Shown: positions 18,048 to 27,174 of the stretch, piece after piece
Layout of the letters: the number at the start of each line of letters is the position of its first letter
Numbering within the stretch: the first letter of the stretch is position 1
DNA from: JBICHN01 sp043101845
GTDB lineage: Bacteria; Planctomycetota; Phycisphaerae; Phycisphaerales; UBA5793
Direction of reading: 5' to 3'
Length of the DNA stretch: 64,000 bases
Assembly: GCA_043101845.1 (NCBI GenBank)
Contig: JBICHN010000002.1
Location: 310,001 to 374,000, forward strand
Notes under the pieces: model-generated
What the model was told of the DNA's origin: nothing
Databases searched by the model: none
Seen by the model: only the letters and a program-made list of their open reading frames with translations
Made by a program: the position numbers and the translations under genes

Positions 18048-19496
18048 TTAGCTGTCCGACTCCGGCATGAGTCGGATGACGAGATCGCGATCGGCGAGAG
18101 CCGCGTCGACGCGAAGCCGGGACGCACGGGCGACAAGTTCGACGACCGTGAGTCCAAGTCCGACATGGGTTCGGTCCGTTCTCGCCGCATCAGCCCGGAA
18201 GAATGGCTCGAAGATTCGCGGCGCCTCGTCCGCCTTGAGTTCGACCGGACCGTTGCGAAACACGACCGTGTGCGCATCGCCGGCGCCATTCGTCTCAGCC
18301 GAAATGTGAATGGCGCCATCGGGAGGCGTGTACCGAACGGCGTTGTCGATGAGGTTCCGGGCGATGATCTCCACGGCGTCGAGCGGAGCTTCGACGGACC
18401 CGTCACCATTCAAGTCCACGCGTACCCGCAAGCGCTTCTCGGCGATCGTGGCCTCGGACGCGGTCAACCAGCGTTCGATGAGTGGCCGGAGATCGACTCG
18501 GGACGGCGGTGTCTCGGAAGCGTCCCGGTCACCGCGGCTGATAAGCAGGAGCGACTCCACGAGCCCTTCCATCTCCCGGCCGATCGTCAATACCTCGCGG
18601 AGCGCCGCCTCGGCCTGCTCCGCGTCCGGCCAGCGCACCGCGACTTCCGCGGTCGCGCGGAGTTCGGCGAGGGGGGTTCGAAGTTCGTGCGCCGCGGCGC
18701 CTGCGAATGATCGCTCGCGGGCGATCGTCCGATCGATGCGACGGAACAGGGCGTTCAACTCCGCGTACACTGGCTCCAGTTCGTCTGGAGCGTTCGTCGT
18801 GTCGAGCGGCGTCGCGCCCGATTCTCCGCTGAGTTTCTCCAGCTGTCGTGTGAGGCGCCCGAGAGGCGCGAGGCCCCAGCGAACACCGAGCACCACGAGC
18901 AGCACCGCGGTGAGCGTGACCACAGCGCCGCAAAGGAGAAGCGCCCATGCCATCGTTCCCAGCGCTGCGTCGAGCGGCCCACGGTCGATCGCGACCGTGA
19001 CGATCAACACCTGCAGATCGTCCGGAATCTCAATCGCGTGGGCAAGCTGAGATTCTTCGGCGTCTGCCTCGTCGTCGTCATCATCGTCACCCGATTCCAC
19101 CGCGGGTCGAAATCCGAGCCAGATCGCCCGTGCGGACTCGAGTCCCTCGAGCGCAAGGTCGTCGAACTCATGTTCGCCTGCTCTCGGAAATCGCTGAGGC
19201 AGCTGCAGTCCGGCGAGGTTCTCCGATCGCTTGAGTGGTCCCCCCGACCGTGTTCGCAGTTCGAATCGGGTGGCGCCCACGAGTTCGTCGAAACCGTCGC
19301 CGGCATCGAATGTCAGTCGTCCCTCTTCGTGGACGGCTCGAGTCGAGATGGTTCGCGCGAGCGCCAGCAGACTCTGATCAAACTGCCGCGTGAGGTTGAA
19401 GCGGGCAAGGACATAGACCGACACACCACCCGTCGCCAGAACGAGCGACAGCCCGACGAGCAGGAGAACCAGTAGCCGGGCTCGAATGGAGTTCAT
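18048..19496 (-). CDS. two-component sensor histidine kinase
   Basis: This 482-residue membrane kinase has TM1 at about residues 8-30 and an external sensor region of about 150 residues that includes a run of six Asp plus further acidic residues at 137-148. TM2 is at about 181-204, and a HAMP linker comes next. The phosphoacceptor H-box is HELRTPL with H270, and the N-box is NLIDNAVRYTP. The usual DxGxG box is degenerate (RNGP), but the F-box IFEPFFR and the HVGLGL box are present. Its start codon overlaps the stop of the response regulator gene by four bases (ATGA), so the pair is translationally coupled. The acidic stretch suggests cation sensing, an inference only. Confidence 0.92.
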   Translation of the reverse strand: MNSIRARLLVLLLVGLSLVLATGGVSVYVLARFNLTRQFDQSLLALARTISTRAVHEEGRLTFDAGDGFDELVGATRFELRTRSGGPLKRSENLAGLQLPQRFPRAGEHEFDDLALEGLESARAIWLGFRPAVESGDDDDDDEADAEESQLAHAIEIPDDLQVLIVTVAIDRGPLDAALGTMAWALLLCGAVVTLTAVLLVVLGVRWGLAPLGRLTRQLEKLSGESGATPLDTTNAPDELEPVYAELNALFRRIDRTIARERSFAGAAAHELRTPLAELRATAEVAVRWPDAEQAEAALREVLTIGREMEGLVESLLLISRGDRDASETPPSRVDLRPLIERWLTASEATIAEKRLRVRVDLNGDGSVEAPLDAVEIIARNLIDNAVRYTPPDGAIHISAETNGAGDAHTVVFRNGPVELKADEAPRIFEPFFRADAARTDRTHVGLGLTVVELVARASRLRVDAALADRDLVIRLMPESDS

Positions 19497-20170
19497 GACG
19501 CGGGCGCCTGGAGCACATAGCCGAGACCTCGCCGCGTCGCGATAAGCGATTCGGCGCCTGAGATCTCGAGTTTCTTCCGCAGCGCGCACACGAGTCGATC
19601 GACCGCGTTGCTCATTGGGAAGTTATCTTCGCCGTACAAATGGTCCTCGATTTCGCGGCGGTCGATGATCTCACCCTGCCGGTACGCCAGATACTCGAGC
19701 AATGCGTACTCTCGCCGGGAGAGTTGAATCTCGCTCCCGTCATGCATGACGAGCCGCGCGGTGGTGTCGACCGTCAACGGACCGACGACGATCGTCGGAT
19801 TCTTCTCGTCATACCGGCGCCGCACGAGCGCTTCGATGCGGGCGACGAGTTCGTCGAACGCGAACGGCTTGACGAGATAATCGTCGGCGCCTTCGCGCAA
19901 CCCATCGACCCGATCGGGGACCGATCCGCGGGCGGTGAGGATCAGGACATGCGAGTCGATCTCGTTTTCCCGCATCTGGCGGAGAACCGAGAGACCGTCG
20001 AGTTTTGGAAGCATCAGATCGAGGACCACGACATCGTACGGGTTGTACAGCGCGTATCGAAGTCCCGCTTCACCGTCCTCCGCCGCGTCGACGGCGTAGC
20101 CGCACCGCCGGAGTCCCGTCTGGAGGGAATCCCTTAGGCGGCGTGAATCTTCGACGAGGAGAATGTGCAT
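19493..20170 (-). CDS. OmpR/PhoB-family response regulator
   Basis: This 225-residue protein has a receiver domain (residues 1-115: phosphoacceptor D51 in VVVLDLMLPK, acidic ED pocket at 8-9, T79 in LILTARG, and the KPFAF lysine). A winged-helix DNA-binding domain follows (about 128-222, with LSRREYALLEYL and RRGLGYVL). It is encoded directly before its cognate kinase and overlaps it. ATG at 20170 begins the HILLVEDS segment, standard for the family. A pair of direct repeats in the upstream intergenic region is a candidate autoregulatory site. Confidence 0.95.
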   Translation of the reverse strand: MHILLVEDSRRLRDSLQTGLRRCGYAVDAAEDGEAGLRYALYNPYDVVVLDLMLPKLDGLSVLRQMRENEIDSHVLILTARGSVPDRVDGLREGADDYLVKPFAFDELVARIEALVRRRYDEKNPTIVVGPLTVDTTARLVMHDGSEIQLSRREYALLEYLAYRQGEIIDRREIEDHLYGEDNFPMSNAVDRLVCALRKKLEISGAESLIATRRGLGYVLQAPAS

Positions 20171-20278
20171 CTGCGGTCTTTCGAGTACTTCCGGGCGATG
20201 TTGCGAGCAGTCTGCTTCTATCAACTTAACCCCTGTGCAGGAAAGATGAAGGCGGCTTCCCGCGCATTTTTGAGGTAC

Positions 20279-20296
20279 GGTAACCTTGTGGTAATC
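20279..20296. promoter_or_regulatory. direct-repeat site typical of OmpR-family regulators
   Basis: GGTAACC and GGTAATC occur exactly 11 bases apart (start to start), one helical turn, which is the arrangement bound by tandem winged-helix OmpR/PhoB dimers. The site is in the divergent region between the response regulator gene (start 20170) and the unknown exported protein gene (start 20421). It could control either or both. Confidence 0.45.
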
Positions 20297-20420
20297 TCCG
20301 GATCGCCTCTCTCAGCTAGATTCCACCACATGCGACCTGACGGCGTTCGTGTCAATGGGCGTCGTGCCCAGGGGTCGACGGCGATCCGTATCGGCGCCTC
20401 GTACCAGAAGGAGGTGGCGT

Positions 20421-21149
20421 ATGCGCAGCCGATTGAGTGTCCTAATGGTGACCGTCATGCTGATCGTCGCCGGAGCCGTCACGCTTGGCTTCAGTGGAGT
20501 TTTCGACCGCGGATTCACTTATGACTTCGGGCTGCGGCACACCGATCAGTTTGACGCGGTCGGTGGCAATCGATACATGAATCTCAATCCGGGCCGAATA
20601 CTCCGTTACGAAGGTGTAGAGGACGGCGACCTTCTCGAAGTGCTCATCACGATCACGCCGGCCACTCGATCGATCTCCTTCGAGATCGACGGAGTCGAGG
20701 CCGTCGCGGAGGCGCGGGTGATCGAAGAGCGCGAATGGATCAACGGCGAGTTGAGTGAAGTGTCACGGAACTTCTTCGCCCGGCATGTCGCCACGAACAA
20801 CATCTACTACTTCGGGGAAGAAGTCGACATCTATCACAAGGGTGAGATCATCGGCCACGACGGGAGCTGGCTGGCCGGGGTCGACAACGCAAGGCCCGGG
20901 CTCTTCATGCCGGCGCAGTTCCTGATCGGCGCGAGGTATTACCACGAAATCGCACCGGGTATCGCAATCGACCGGGCCGAACATCTCGCGATGAACGCTC
21001 GGGTCGAGACGCCTTTCGGTGTGTTCGACGACTGCATCGTGATTGAGGAGACCTCGGAGATCGAACCCGATGAGGAAACCCTCGCCGTCTATGCGTCCGG
21101 CGTCGGACTCATCGTCGACGGTCCGATTCGCCTCGTCGAGATGCGGTGA
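20421..21149 (+). CDS. exported or membrane-anchored protein of unknown function
   Basis: I do not recognise this 242-residue protein. Residues 5-27 form a hydrophobic N-terminal segment (LSVLMVTVMLIVAGAVTLGF), a signal peptide or anchor. The rest is predicted soluble, acidic and beta-rich, with the pattern MNLNPGRILRYEG near residue 54 and a late ARVETPFGVFDDCIVIEE stretch. That pattern resembles secreted proteins that describe their own lipid- or ligand-binding beta-barrels, without being diagnostic. The start is firm: AAGGAGGT precedes ATG 20421 by five bases, one of the best ribosome binding sites in the window. It is divergent from the two-component system and may be its target, given the direct repeats between them. 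A UUCG-loop terminator follows. Confidence 0.75.
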   Translation: MRSRLSVLMVTVMLIVAGAVTLGFSGVFDRGFTYDFGLRHTDQFDAVGGNRYMNLNPGRILRYEGVEDGDLLEVLITITPATRSISFEIDGVEAVAEARVIEEREWINGELSEVSRNFFARHVATNNIYYFGEEVDIYHKGEIIGHDGSWLAGVDNARPGLFMPAQFLIGARYYHEIAPGIAIDRAEHLAMNARVETPFGVFDDCIVIEETSEIEPDEETLAVYASGVGLIVDGPIRLVEMR

Positions 21150-21206
21150 TTCTGCAGCGCCAATTCGAGAACATCTCAGACGGTCGGCGACGACCGTCGT
21201 CATGGG

Positions 21207-21232
21207 CCCACGGCTTCGGCCGTGGGTCTTTT
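21207..21232 (+). terminator. rho-independent terminator with UUCG tetraloop
   Basis: CCCACGGC and GCCGTGGG form a perfect eight-base stem closed by a TTCG tetraloop on a C-G pair, followed by TCTTTT. It lies 58 bases after the stop codon of the unknown exported protein gene. Confidence 0.88.
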
Positions 21233-21338
21233 CAGGCCGGGCGCAATCTACTCGACAACCTGGCCATCCGCGTTGGCGAAGGTGAACCAGCATCGTGTAG
21301 TCTGGACATAGAGGACGGCCGAACTCCACCCGGCCAAC

Positions 21339-22280
21339 TCAATCGCGCATCCGAATCGTGGCGATAACCGGATAGTGGTCGGACGGATAACGGGGCGGGT
21401 TCATCCCCGAGTGGTCGCGAACGATCCCGGCGCTCACGGTGTCCACGGTTTGCGCGTCGACGAAGATGTAGTCAATCTTGGGGCCGTCCGATCGGCCCTG
21501 AAAGCCGTTGAAGGTCCCGACGGTCTCGACCTCGGGATGCATGACGCGAAAGGTGTCAGCGAATCGAATCTCCGATTCGTCGGGAGTCGACTCGGGATTG
21601 CGATTGAACTCGATAATGGATCGCGTCGCGGAGTTCTCTTCGCCCGCATTGAAATCACCCATGAGAATGATGGGAACGCCGGGCGACTCCGCCCGCAACG
21701 CTGAGACGCGCTCGAGGAGGAACTCCACGCTTCGTTCCCGCGATGTCTGCGAAGCGTGATCGAGATGCACATTGAAGACGAAGAATTCGTCGGCGTCGGC
21801 CTCGGCGGCGTCCGACGCGCGACGATCTCGAAACTTCGCCCAGGTGGCGATTCTCGGAATCCGATTCCCCCAGCTTACCGACCCTGGCCGCTCCGGCGTG
21901 TCACTGAACCAGAAAGTGCCGTGATCGATCGCCTCGAGTCGAGACGGCTGATAGAGAATCGCCGCATACTCGCCCGCGGCCCGGCCGTCCGTGCGGCCGA
22001 CGCCCAACTCGTCGTAGTCGGGAAGCTCACGACGCAGTTCGTCGAGTTGAAATCGGAGCGCCTCCTGGATTCCGAGGAGATGGGGATCGTGCCGCGCGAT
22101 GACCTCGGTTACCAGCTCTCGGCGACGCGGCCACGCGTTCTGGCCGTCGTCCGCGGTCCCGTAACGAATGTTGAATGACATGAGTCGCAGGAGCTCGGGA
22201 TCGTCTGCGCCCGCGCGAATCGTCCCCACGACGAGAGCCGTCGAAACGAGCAGTTGCAGGACCCGCCTCGTTCTCGACAT
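21339..22280 (-). CDS. secreted endonuclease/exonuclease/phosphatase-fold protein
   Basis: This 313-residue protein has a signal peptide (about residues 1-25) and an EEP fold. LLRLMSFNIRYGT gives the first metal-binding Asn, GIQEAL the catalytic Glu, FNVHLDH a catalytic His, ILMGDFNAG the Asp/Asn pair, and YPSDHYPVIATI the terminal His. These are all core residues of the exonuclease III/DNase I-like superfamily, so the enzyme should be active. The substrate (nucleic acid, phosphoinositide or other phosphoester) is unknown. It begins 12 bases after the stop of the M14 peptidase gene with GGAG at seven bases, so both are probably one operon. Confidence 0.85.
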   Translation of the reverse strand: MSRTRRVLQLLVSTALVVGTIRAGADDPELLRLMSFNIRYGTADDGQNAWPRRRELVTEVIARHDPHLLGIQEALRFQLDELRRELPDYDELGVGRTDGRAAGEYAAILYQPSRLEAIDHGTFWFSDTPERPGSVSWGNRIPRIATWAKFRDRRASDAAEADADEFFVFNVHLDHASQTSRERSVEFLLERVSALRAESPGVPIILMGDFNAGEENSATRSIIEFNRNPESTPDESEIRFADTFRVMHPEVETVGTFNGFQGRSDGPKIDYIFVDAQTVDTVSAGIVRDHSGMNPPRYPSDHYPVIATIRMRD

Positions 22281-22292
22281 GCTTCGCTCCGA

Positions 22293-24938
22293 TTACAGGC
22301 TGGCGCCGTACATGATCGCATTCATGAGCAGCCGCACTGGCGCATGCTGGAAGCCGCGAATCGTGAGATCGTCACTGAACAGGATGACATTTCCTCGGCC
22401 GAGGCGATGATGCGTCATGAACGGCTCACCTGAGAGTCGCCGGGCGTTCCGGTCGCTGAGTACGCCGGAGATGAGGGGCTCGTCGTCAATCCTGGCGACG
22501 ACATATCCGGAATCGCTTACCGGCAGCACCCCGTCGCCGCGCTTGAGGACACCGAGCCAGTCCGTCTCGATTCCGGCGGTAAGTGGATGTGACCGATCGA
22601 GCGCGATTCGGAGGATTGATCCCGGAATCCGATCCTCTACGCCGCGCGCTTCGCGCTCTTCGTAAGTGAGCTCGGACGCCTTTGGCCGCTCGCGGTCATC
22701 TTCGTCGAGATTCTCGTCGAGATCCTTCTCTTCGAGTTCGAGAAGTGCGCGGCTCGCCCACCGCGCCGCCGAGCCGGACGCCACCAGGGCGCCGCCCCCG
22801 CGAATCCAGTCACGAAGAGTGTCGATCTCGCTGAGACCTCCGCCGTCTGGAAGCACGATGACCGTGTACTCATCGAGATCGACGGAACCGATTCGATCGG
22901 CGTTGACCGAACTGTGGGGAAACGGCATCTCGATATCGAGGAGATGCCAGTGCTGGCCATAGGAATAACTACTCGTCGGCTCGCCGCGCACGAGCAGGAC
23001 CTTTGGGGCGGTGAGCTGATCGTTCGCGTTCGCGCCAAGCGCCGGGCCGGCGCTCGACAGACCTGAGTTCGTGAAGTGAGCCGCGATCCCCGCGTCGAGC
23101 AGTTCGCGCACAAACGCGTCAAGATCGCGATCCGAGTTTCGAATGCGATGGATGAGCAGACTTCCGGCGCCGAACGATCGACCATCGATCTCGATCTCTT
23201 CGCCCGTCGCCCGGGCGAAGATCTCGTGACGCACGGCGAGGCCGACCGCCTGCGGAAAGTCGTGCTGTCTCGAATCAACCAGGATGGCGACGCTTCCCTC
23301 GCCAGACTGTTCAGCCGCAGGAAGTTCGAATGTTTCAAGTGGAACGCCCGACGGCGCCTCGTCCATCGTGAACCAGGCGTCCAGACCGAAGGCGACGGGA
23401 AGTGACCACCCGGTGATGTCGTAAGTATCCGGATCTTCGATTTCCGTGGACCGCTCGAACATCGCGTGCATGAGGTGCGCCATCGGTTGATTCGAATGGA
23501 TGATCCATGAGCCCGGGGGGATCGTCGTCCCGGCTTCCTCCGCTTTCCCCTTCCCGTATTCATGAAGCCTCAACGACTCTCCCGCGCGCAGCGCGCTTTC
23601 GGTCCGGTGAAGCTCAATCCCGTGCGATCGAGCGAAATCGAACGCCTTGTGGAGACGAGTCGGGTCGGATTCAGACGAGATGATGTAGGCCTTCGGCTTG
23701 CCCTTCTCGTATTCGATAGAGTCCTTGAAGAATCGGTAGAACCGTTCAAGCTGCGCCTGTCGATTCGCGGCGGTGGTTTCCGCATTGCTCATGCTGAGGA
23801 CATAATGATCTCGAGCGCGCTCGACGAGCGTGAGCGTGTTCTGGTCATCGATCTCGACGGCGAGGCCGGCGAAGCCGTGACCGGCTTTCTCAGCGAGCAT
23901 GCCCACGGCGCCGTGGTAGACGGGGAGCACTTTGCCGTAGCCAGGGTAGAGGTAGTCAAAGCGCTCTTTGGTCGAGTAGATGAGCGATCGCGCGTCGAAC
24001 GCCGCGGCGTTCGCCTCACCGTATTTCTCGACCCACTCCTTCGATTCGTCCGGGATGTTCAAGTTGTACGGCGTATCTCCAGCGCCGAGAAAGAACGGGT
24101 TGAGCCAACCCTGCTCGTGGTAGTCGATATGAAGATGGGGTAGAACCCGCCGATAGGCCACGAGTCGAGACTTCGACTCCGGATGCACAAGCCAGATCCA
24201 GTCTCGATTCAAGTCGAACAGGTAGTGGTTCGTGCGACCGCCGGGCCACGGCTCGTAGTGCTCGGCGGCGTCAGGGCTCGCATCGTAGTCGTGCCCGCGC
24301 GTCTGCTTGTACCAGTTCACATAGCGATCACGCCCGTCGGGATTGAGCATGGGATCAATGACGACGACGGTGTCATTGAGGATGCGCTCGACTTCGGGAT
24401 TCGTCGCCGCGGCGAGCGTATAGACGACCTGCATCGCGGCTTCCGAGCCGGACGCTTCATTCCCATGGACATTGTAACTGAACCACGAGATGGCCGGGTT
24501 GTTGTTGATGATCGCGCGCGCGTCTTCGTCGGAGATCGAGCGGGGGTCGGCGAGTCTTCGGTTAGCCGCGAAGATCTCGTCAATTCTGGAAAGATTGGCC
24601 GGGCTGCTGATCGTGACGAGGTGGAGCGAGCGACCCTCGTGGGTTTCGCCGTACTGCTCGATCTCGACGCGATCCGACGCGTCCGCGACGGCCGTCAGGT
24701 ATTCAACGAGTTGATGGTGAAGCGTGAATCGCTCTCCAATGCGGTACCCAAAGAACTGCTCCGGCGACGGGACATTCTCCGCGTACTCGAGTCCGTCGAA
24801 GTAGTCGAAGACATTTGAACCTGCTTCGTGGCGTACATGCTGCGCGGTGGCCGGCGCTACGAAGAACATCGCCGCGATGACGATGAGAACGAACGGCGCG
24901 CAGGCGGGCACACGGAACGGGAGCGTTCGCTCGATCAT
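22293..24938 (-). CDS. secreted M14 family peptidase with C-terminal amidotransferase-like region
   Basis: This 881-residue exported protein has a signal peptide (residues 1-32, ending ATAQ). The M14 domain covers about residues 60-400, with zinc ligands H158 and E161 (HGNEASG) and H274 (DYHEQG); DPMLNPDGRDRY and FDLNRDW supply substrate-binding residues. The C-terminal half (from about 440) is beta/alpha and carries a VIVLPDGGGLSEIDTLRDWI segment, as seen in the class I amidotransferase-like domains attached to this M14 subfamily; no catalytic Cys is evident. ATG at 24938 follows GGAGG at five bases. It probably digests extracellular peptides in an operon with the EEP-fold enzyme downstream. 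Confidence 0.86.
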   Translation of the reverse strand: MIERTLPFRVPACAPFVLIVIAAMFFVAPATAQHVRHEAGSNVFDYFDGLEYAENVPSPEQFFGYRIGERFTLHHQLVEYLTAVADASDRVEIEQYGETHEGRSLHLVTISSPANLSRIDEIFAANRRLADPRSISDEDARAIINNNPAISWFSYNVHGNEASGSEAAMQVVYTLAAATNPEVERILNDTVVVIDPMLNPDGRDRYVNWYKQTRGHDYDASPDAAEHYEPWPGGRTNHYLFDLNRDWIWLVHPESKSRLVAYRRVLPHLHIDYHEQGWLNPFFLGAGDTPYNLNIPDESKEWVEKYGEANAAAFDARSLIYSTKERFDYLYPGYGKVLPVYHGAVGMLAEKAGHGFAGLAVEIDDQNTLTLVERARDHYVLSMSNAETTAANRQAQLERFYRFFKDSIEYEKGKPKAYIISSESDPTRLHKAFDFARSHGIELHRTESALRAGESLRLHEYGKGKAEEAGTTIPPGSWIIHSNQPMAHLMHAMFERSTEIEDPDTYDITGWSLPVAFGLDAWFTMDEAPSGVPLETFELPAAEQSGEGSVAILVDSRQHDFPQAVGLAVRHEIFARATGEEIEIDGRSFGAGSLLIHRIRNSDRDLDAFVRELLDAGIAAHFTNSGLSSAGPALGANANDQLTAPKVLLVRGEPTSSYSYGQHWHLLDIEMPFPHSSVNADRIGSVDLDEYTVIVLPDGGGLSEIDTLRDWIRGGGALVASGSAARWASRALLELEEKDLDENLDEDDRERPKASELTYEEREARGVEDRIPGSILRIALDRSHPLTAGIETDWLGVLKRGDGVLPVSDSGYVVARIDDEPLISGVLSDRNARRLSGEPFMTHHRLGRGNVILFSDDLTIRGFQHAPVRLLMNAIMYGASL

Positions 24939-25075
24939 GATCTCCTCCGAAGATGAGCGATTCGTGAATGACCGCGGTCGATGGGCGGCCATCGACTCGG
25001 GACGGGCAGTGTAGCGGAGTTGATCCTTGGCGCGAAGTGCCTATTGAGAGGCGCCGTCTACCGTTCGCATGAGCG

Positions 25076-27037
25076 TCACGGCGCGACGAAGGTCAGCGGA
25101 TTGCTCAATGAACCGCCGATGAGCGCCTGGAACGGAAGAATCTGTCCCGGTGGGAGATTCGACGGCACGCGTTGGGTGTGCGCAAGCGATCCGTCAGGGC
25201 CGATCACGCCGAGCGTGACACGGAGACGAAGCGGCAGCTTGAGGTAGAGCAGTCCGAACGCGGTCTGCACCGGTTCGTCGAGGAGCCCGGATCCAAGCGC
25301 AAGCTCGACGACATCGCCCGGTTCGCCGACAACCCGCACATCAATCAGTTCGCCGGGCTCGAAATCTCCGATCGCGTACAGGTGCGGATGGAATTCGTCC
25401 GCGCCCATGTCGACGCGTCCCTTCGCGATGCGCGGATCACCCTCATGGTCGGTGTTCGAGCCAACCATTCCGTCGTCACCGGCGTTACGACACGGAGAGT
25501 TGACGGCGAGGTGATAGTCGCCCCGCACGGATTCAATGAAGAGCGGATCGGCGTCAATATTGCCTTCGCCGGGCCAGCCACCGCTGATGCAGGAGTACAT
25601 CGCCGTGATCGTCGCGTTGTTGTCGTTCCAGATTCCGTTCGCCCCGTTCCAGACGATCGAGTTCAGAAGGTCAACCGATCCGGCGCCGAAACTGATGGTG
25701 TCCGTCGCGATGCCGGGTCCGGAGGGCGCGGTGTTCCCCGCGACGGTACAGTTGACGAGTGTCGCCAGCCCGCCGTCGTAGTGGCCGATCCCGCCGCCAC
25801 TCGTCGAGGCGTCGTTGTCAGCAATGAGTGTGTCGACGACGAGGGCGTCGGCGCCGAACCCAGACAGGACACCCGCGCCGCGTGACGCCGAGTTGTTCGT
25901 AATGCTCGACGAGGCGACGAACGAATTCTTGATGTCGTTACTGAAGTAGACTCCGCCTCCACCGAATCCTCGCGACTCGTTGCCATCGATCACGCAACTC
26001 GTCACTCGGAGACTGTCTCGAATCCAGAGTCCGCCTCCGTCCCAGTTCGCGATGTTCGACTCGATCACGGAGTCCTCGAGTTCCGCGTCGCTCAGGAAGG
26101 CGGCGGCGAGGGCGCCGCCATTCTGCAGCGTCTCGTTGTTCCGCATTGTGCAGCGGCGAATGACTGCGGAAGTCTCGATCAGATAGATGGCGCCGCCGTG
26201 GAAGGCCGCGAGATTGTCCTCGAATACGCAGTCCTCCACGACCGCATCGATGACCTGATCCATGTCGATGGCGCCACCGACCCCGCCGGCCTGGTTCGCC
26301 CGAAAAAGACTCTTCCGGACGGTCGGAGTTCCGTGGACGGACATGGCGCCGCCCCCGCGAAACACCGAACCTGCGTCAACCCGGTTCCCGATGAATTCGC
26401 AGTTCTCGAACAGAGGAGATCCGGAGGCGAGGTACACGGCGCCGCCCGCCGACGAACCATTGTTCTCGATGAAGCGGCAGTTCCGGATCGTCGGGCTCGC
26501 CTCGACGAGGTAGAGCCCACCTCCAAGGTCCGAGGAGCTTGACGCCACGAAGTCGTTTGCGTGTCCGCTTTGAATCGTGAATCCGTCGACGACGGTCGTC
26601 GATCCGACCTGGATCGCGCGGATGACATTCCAGGCGTTCTCGCCGCGACGACCGAAGTTCGGAAGATCGTCACCGCGCAGGTCACCGGAGAGGATGGTGG
26701 GATTGGCGTCCCAATCGCGCTCGTTCAGTTGCGTTTCGCCACCGGCGAATCCGCCGTACAACTTCAGCCCGGGCGAGAGAACGAACGACGCGCTCCGGTT
26801 GAACGAGCCTCGGCCGGGTCGATAGACGCCTTCCGCGACCCATACTTCATCCGCGGGGGAGATCGTGACGAGCGCTTCGCCCAGATCGGTAAACGCGTCC
26901 GCCCACGAGGTCCCGGAGTTGGCGCCCGTCGCGTCCGCGTCGACATACCACAGGGTCTGAGCCGCAAGGCGCGGAGCTCCGAAGCTCGCGGCGAGGGACG
27001 ACGCCAGGGCGAAGCGAATGAATCGGCGCAGAAACAT
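25076..27037 (-). CDS. secreted right-handed beta-helix protein (second copy of type)
   Basis: This 653-residue exported protein has a signal peptide (FLRRFIRFALASSLAASF, cleavage near RLAAQ). The mature start TLWYVDADATGANSGTSWAD matches the other beta-helix protein at 2827-4611. A long run of beta-helix coils with GGGLYL, GGAVYL, GGAIDM and GGGLWI turns follows, and the helix closes with DPLFIESVRGDYHLA. The last 95 residues form a beta domain related to the shared C-terminal domain, but they lack the paired cysteines. ATG at 27037 is preferred, with AGAGGA eleven bases upstream; ATG 27049 is an alternative. Surface or secreted location and polysaccharide binding or cleavage are guesses from the fold. 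Confidence 0.84.
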   Translation of the reverse strand: MFLRRFIRFALASSLAASFGAPRLAAQTLWYVDADATGANSGTSWADAFTDLGEALVTISPADEVWVAEGVYRPGRGSFNRSASFVLSPGLKLYGGFAGGETQLNERDWDANPTILSGDLRGDDLPNFGRRGENAWNVIRAIQVGSTTVVDGFTIQSGHANDFVASSSSDLGGGLYLVEASPTIRNCRFIENNGSSAGGAVYLASGSPLFENCEFIGNRVDAGSVFRGGGAMSVHGTPTVRKSLFRANQAGGVGGAIDMDQVIDAVVEDCVFEDNLAAFHGGAIYLIETSAVIRRCTMRNNETLQNGGALAAAFLSDAELEDSVIESNIANWDGGGLWIRDSLRVTSCVIDGNESRGFGGGGVYFSNDIKNSFVASSSITNNSASRGAGVLSGFGADALVVDTLIADNDASTSGGGIGHYDGGLATLVNCTVAGNTAPSGPGIATDTISFGAGSVDLLNSIVWNGANGIWNDNNATITAMYSCISGGWPGEGNIDADPLFIESVRGDYHLAVNSPCRNAGDDGMVGSNTDHEGDPRIAKGRVDMGADEFHPHLYAIGDFEPGELIDVRVVGEPGDVVELALGSGLLDEPVQTAFGLLYLKLPLRLRVTLGVIGPDGSLAHTQRVPSNLPPGQILPFQALIGGSLSNPLTFVAP

Positions 27038-27174
27038 CAGTCGGCCCATCCTCTCACCAATTGGGTCCCACACTCAACATACCACGCAGGAAGACGGACG
27101 GAAGCGAAATGGGGGATTGAGTCGACGGTTCGAGGGGAGACATGCCAGATTCGGCGTCTCGCCGGATGACCGTT

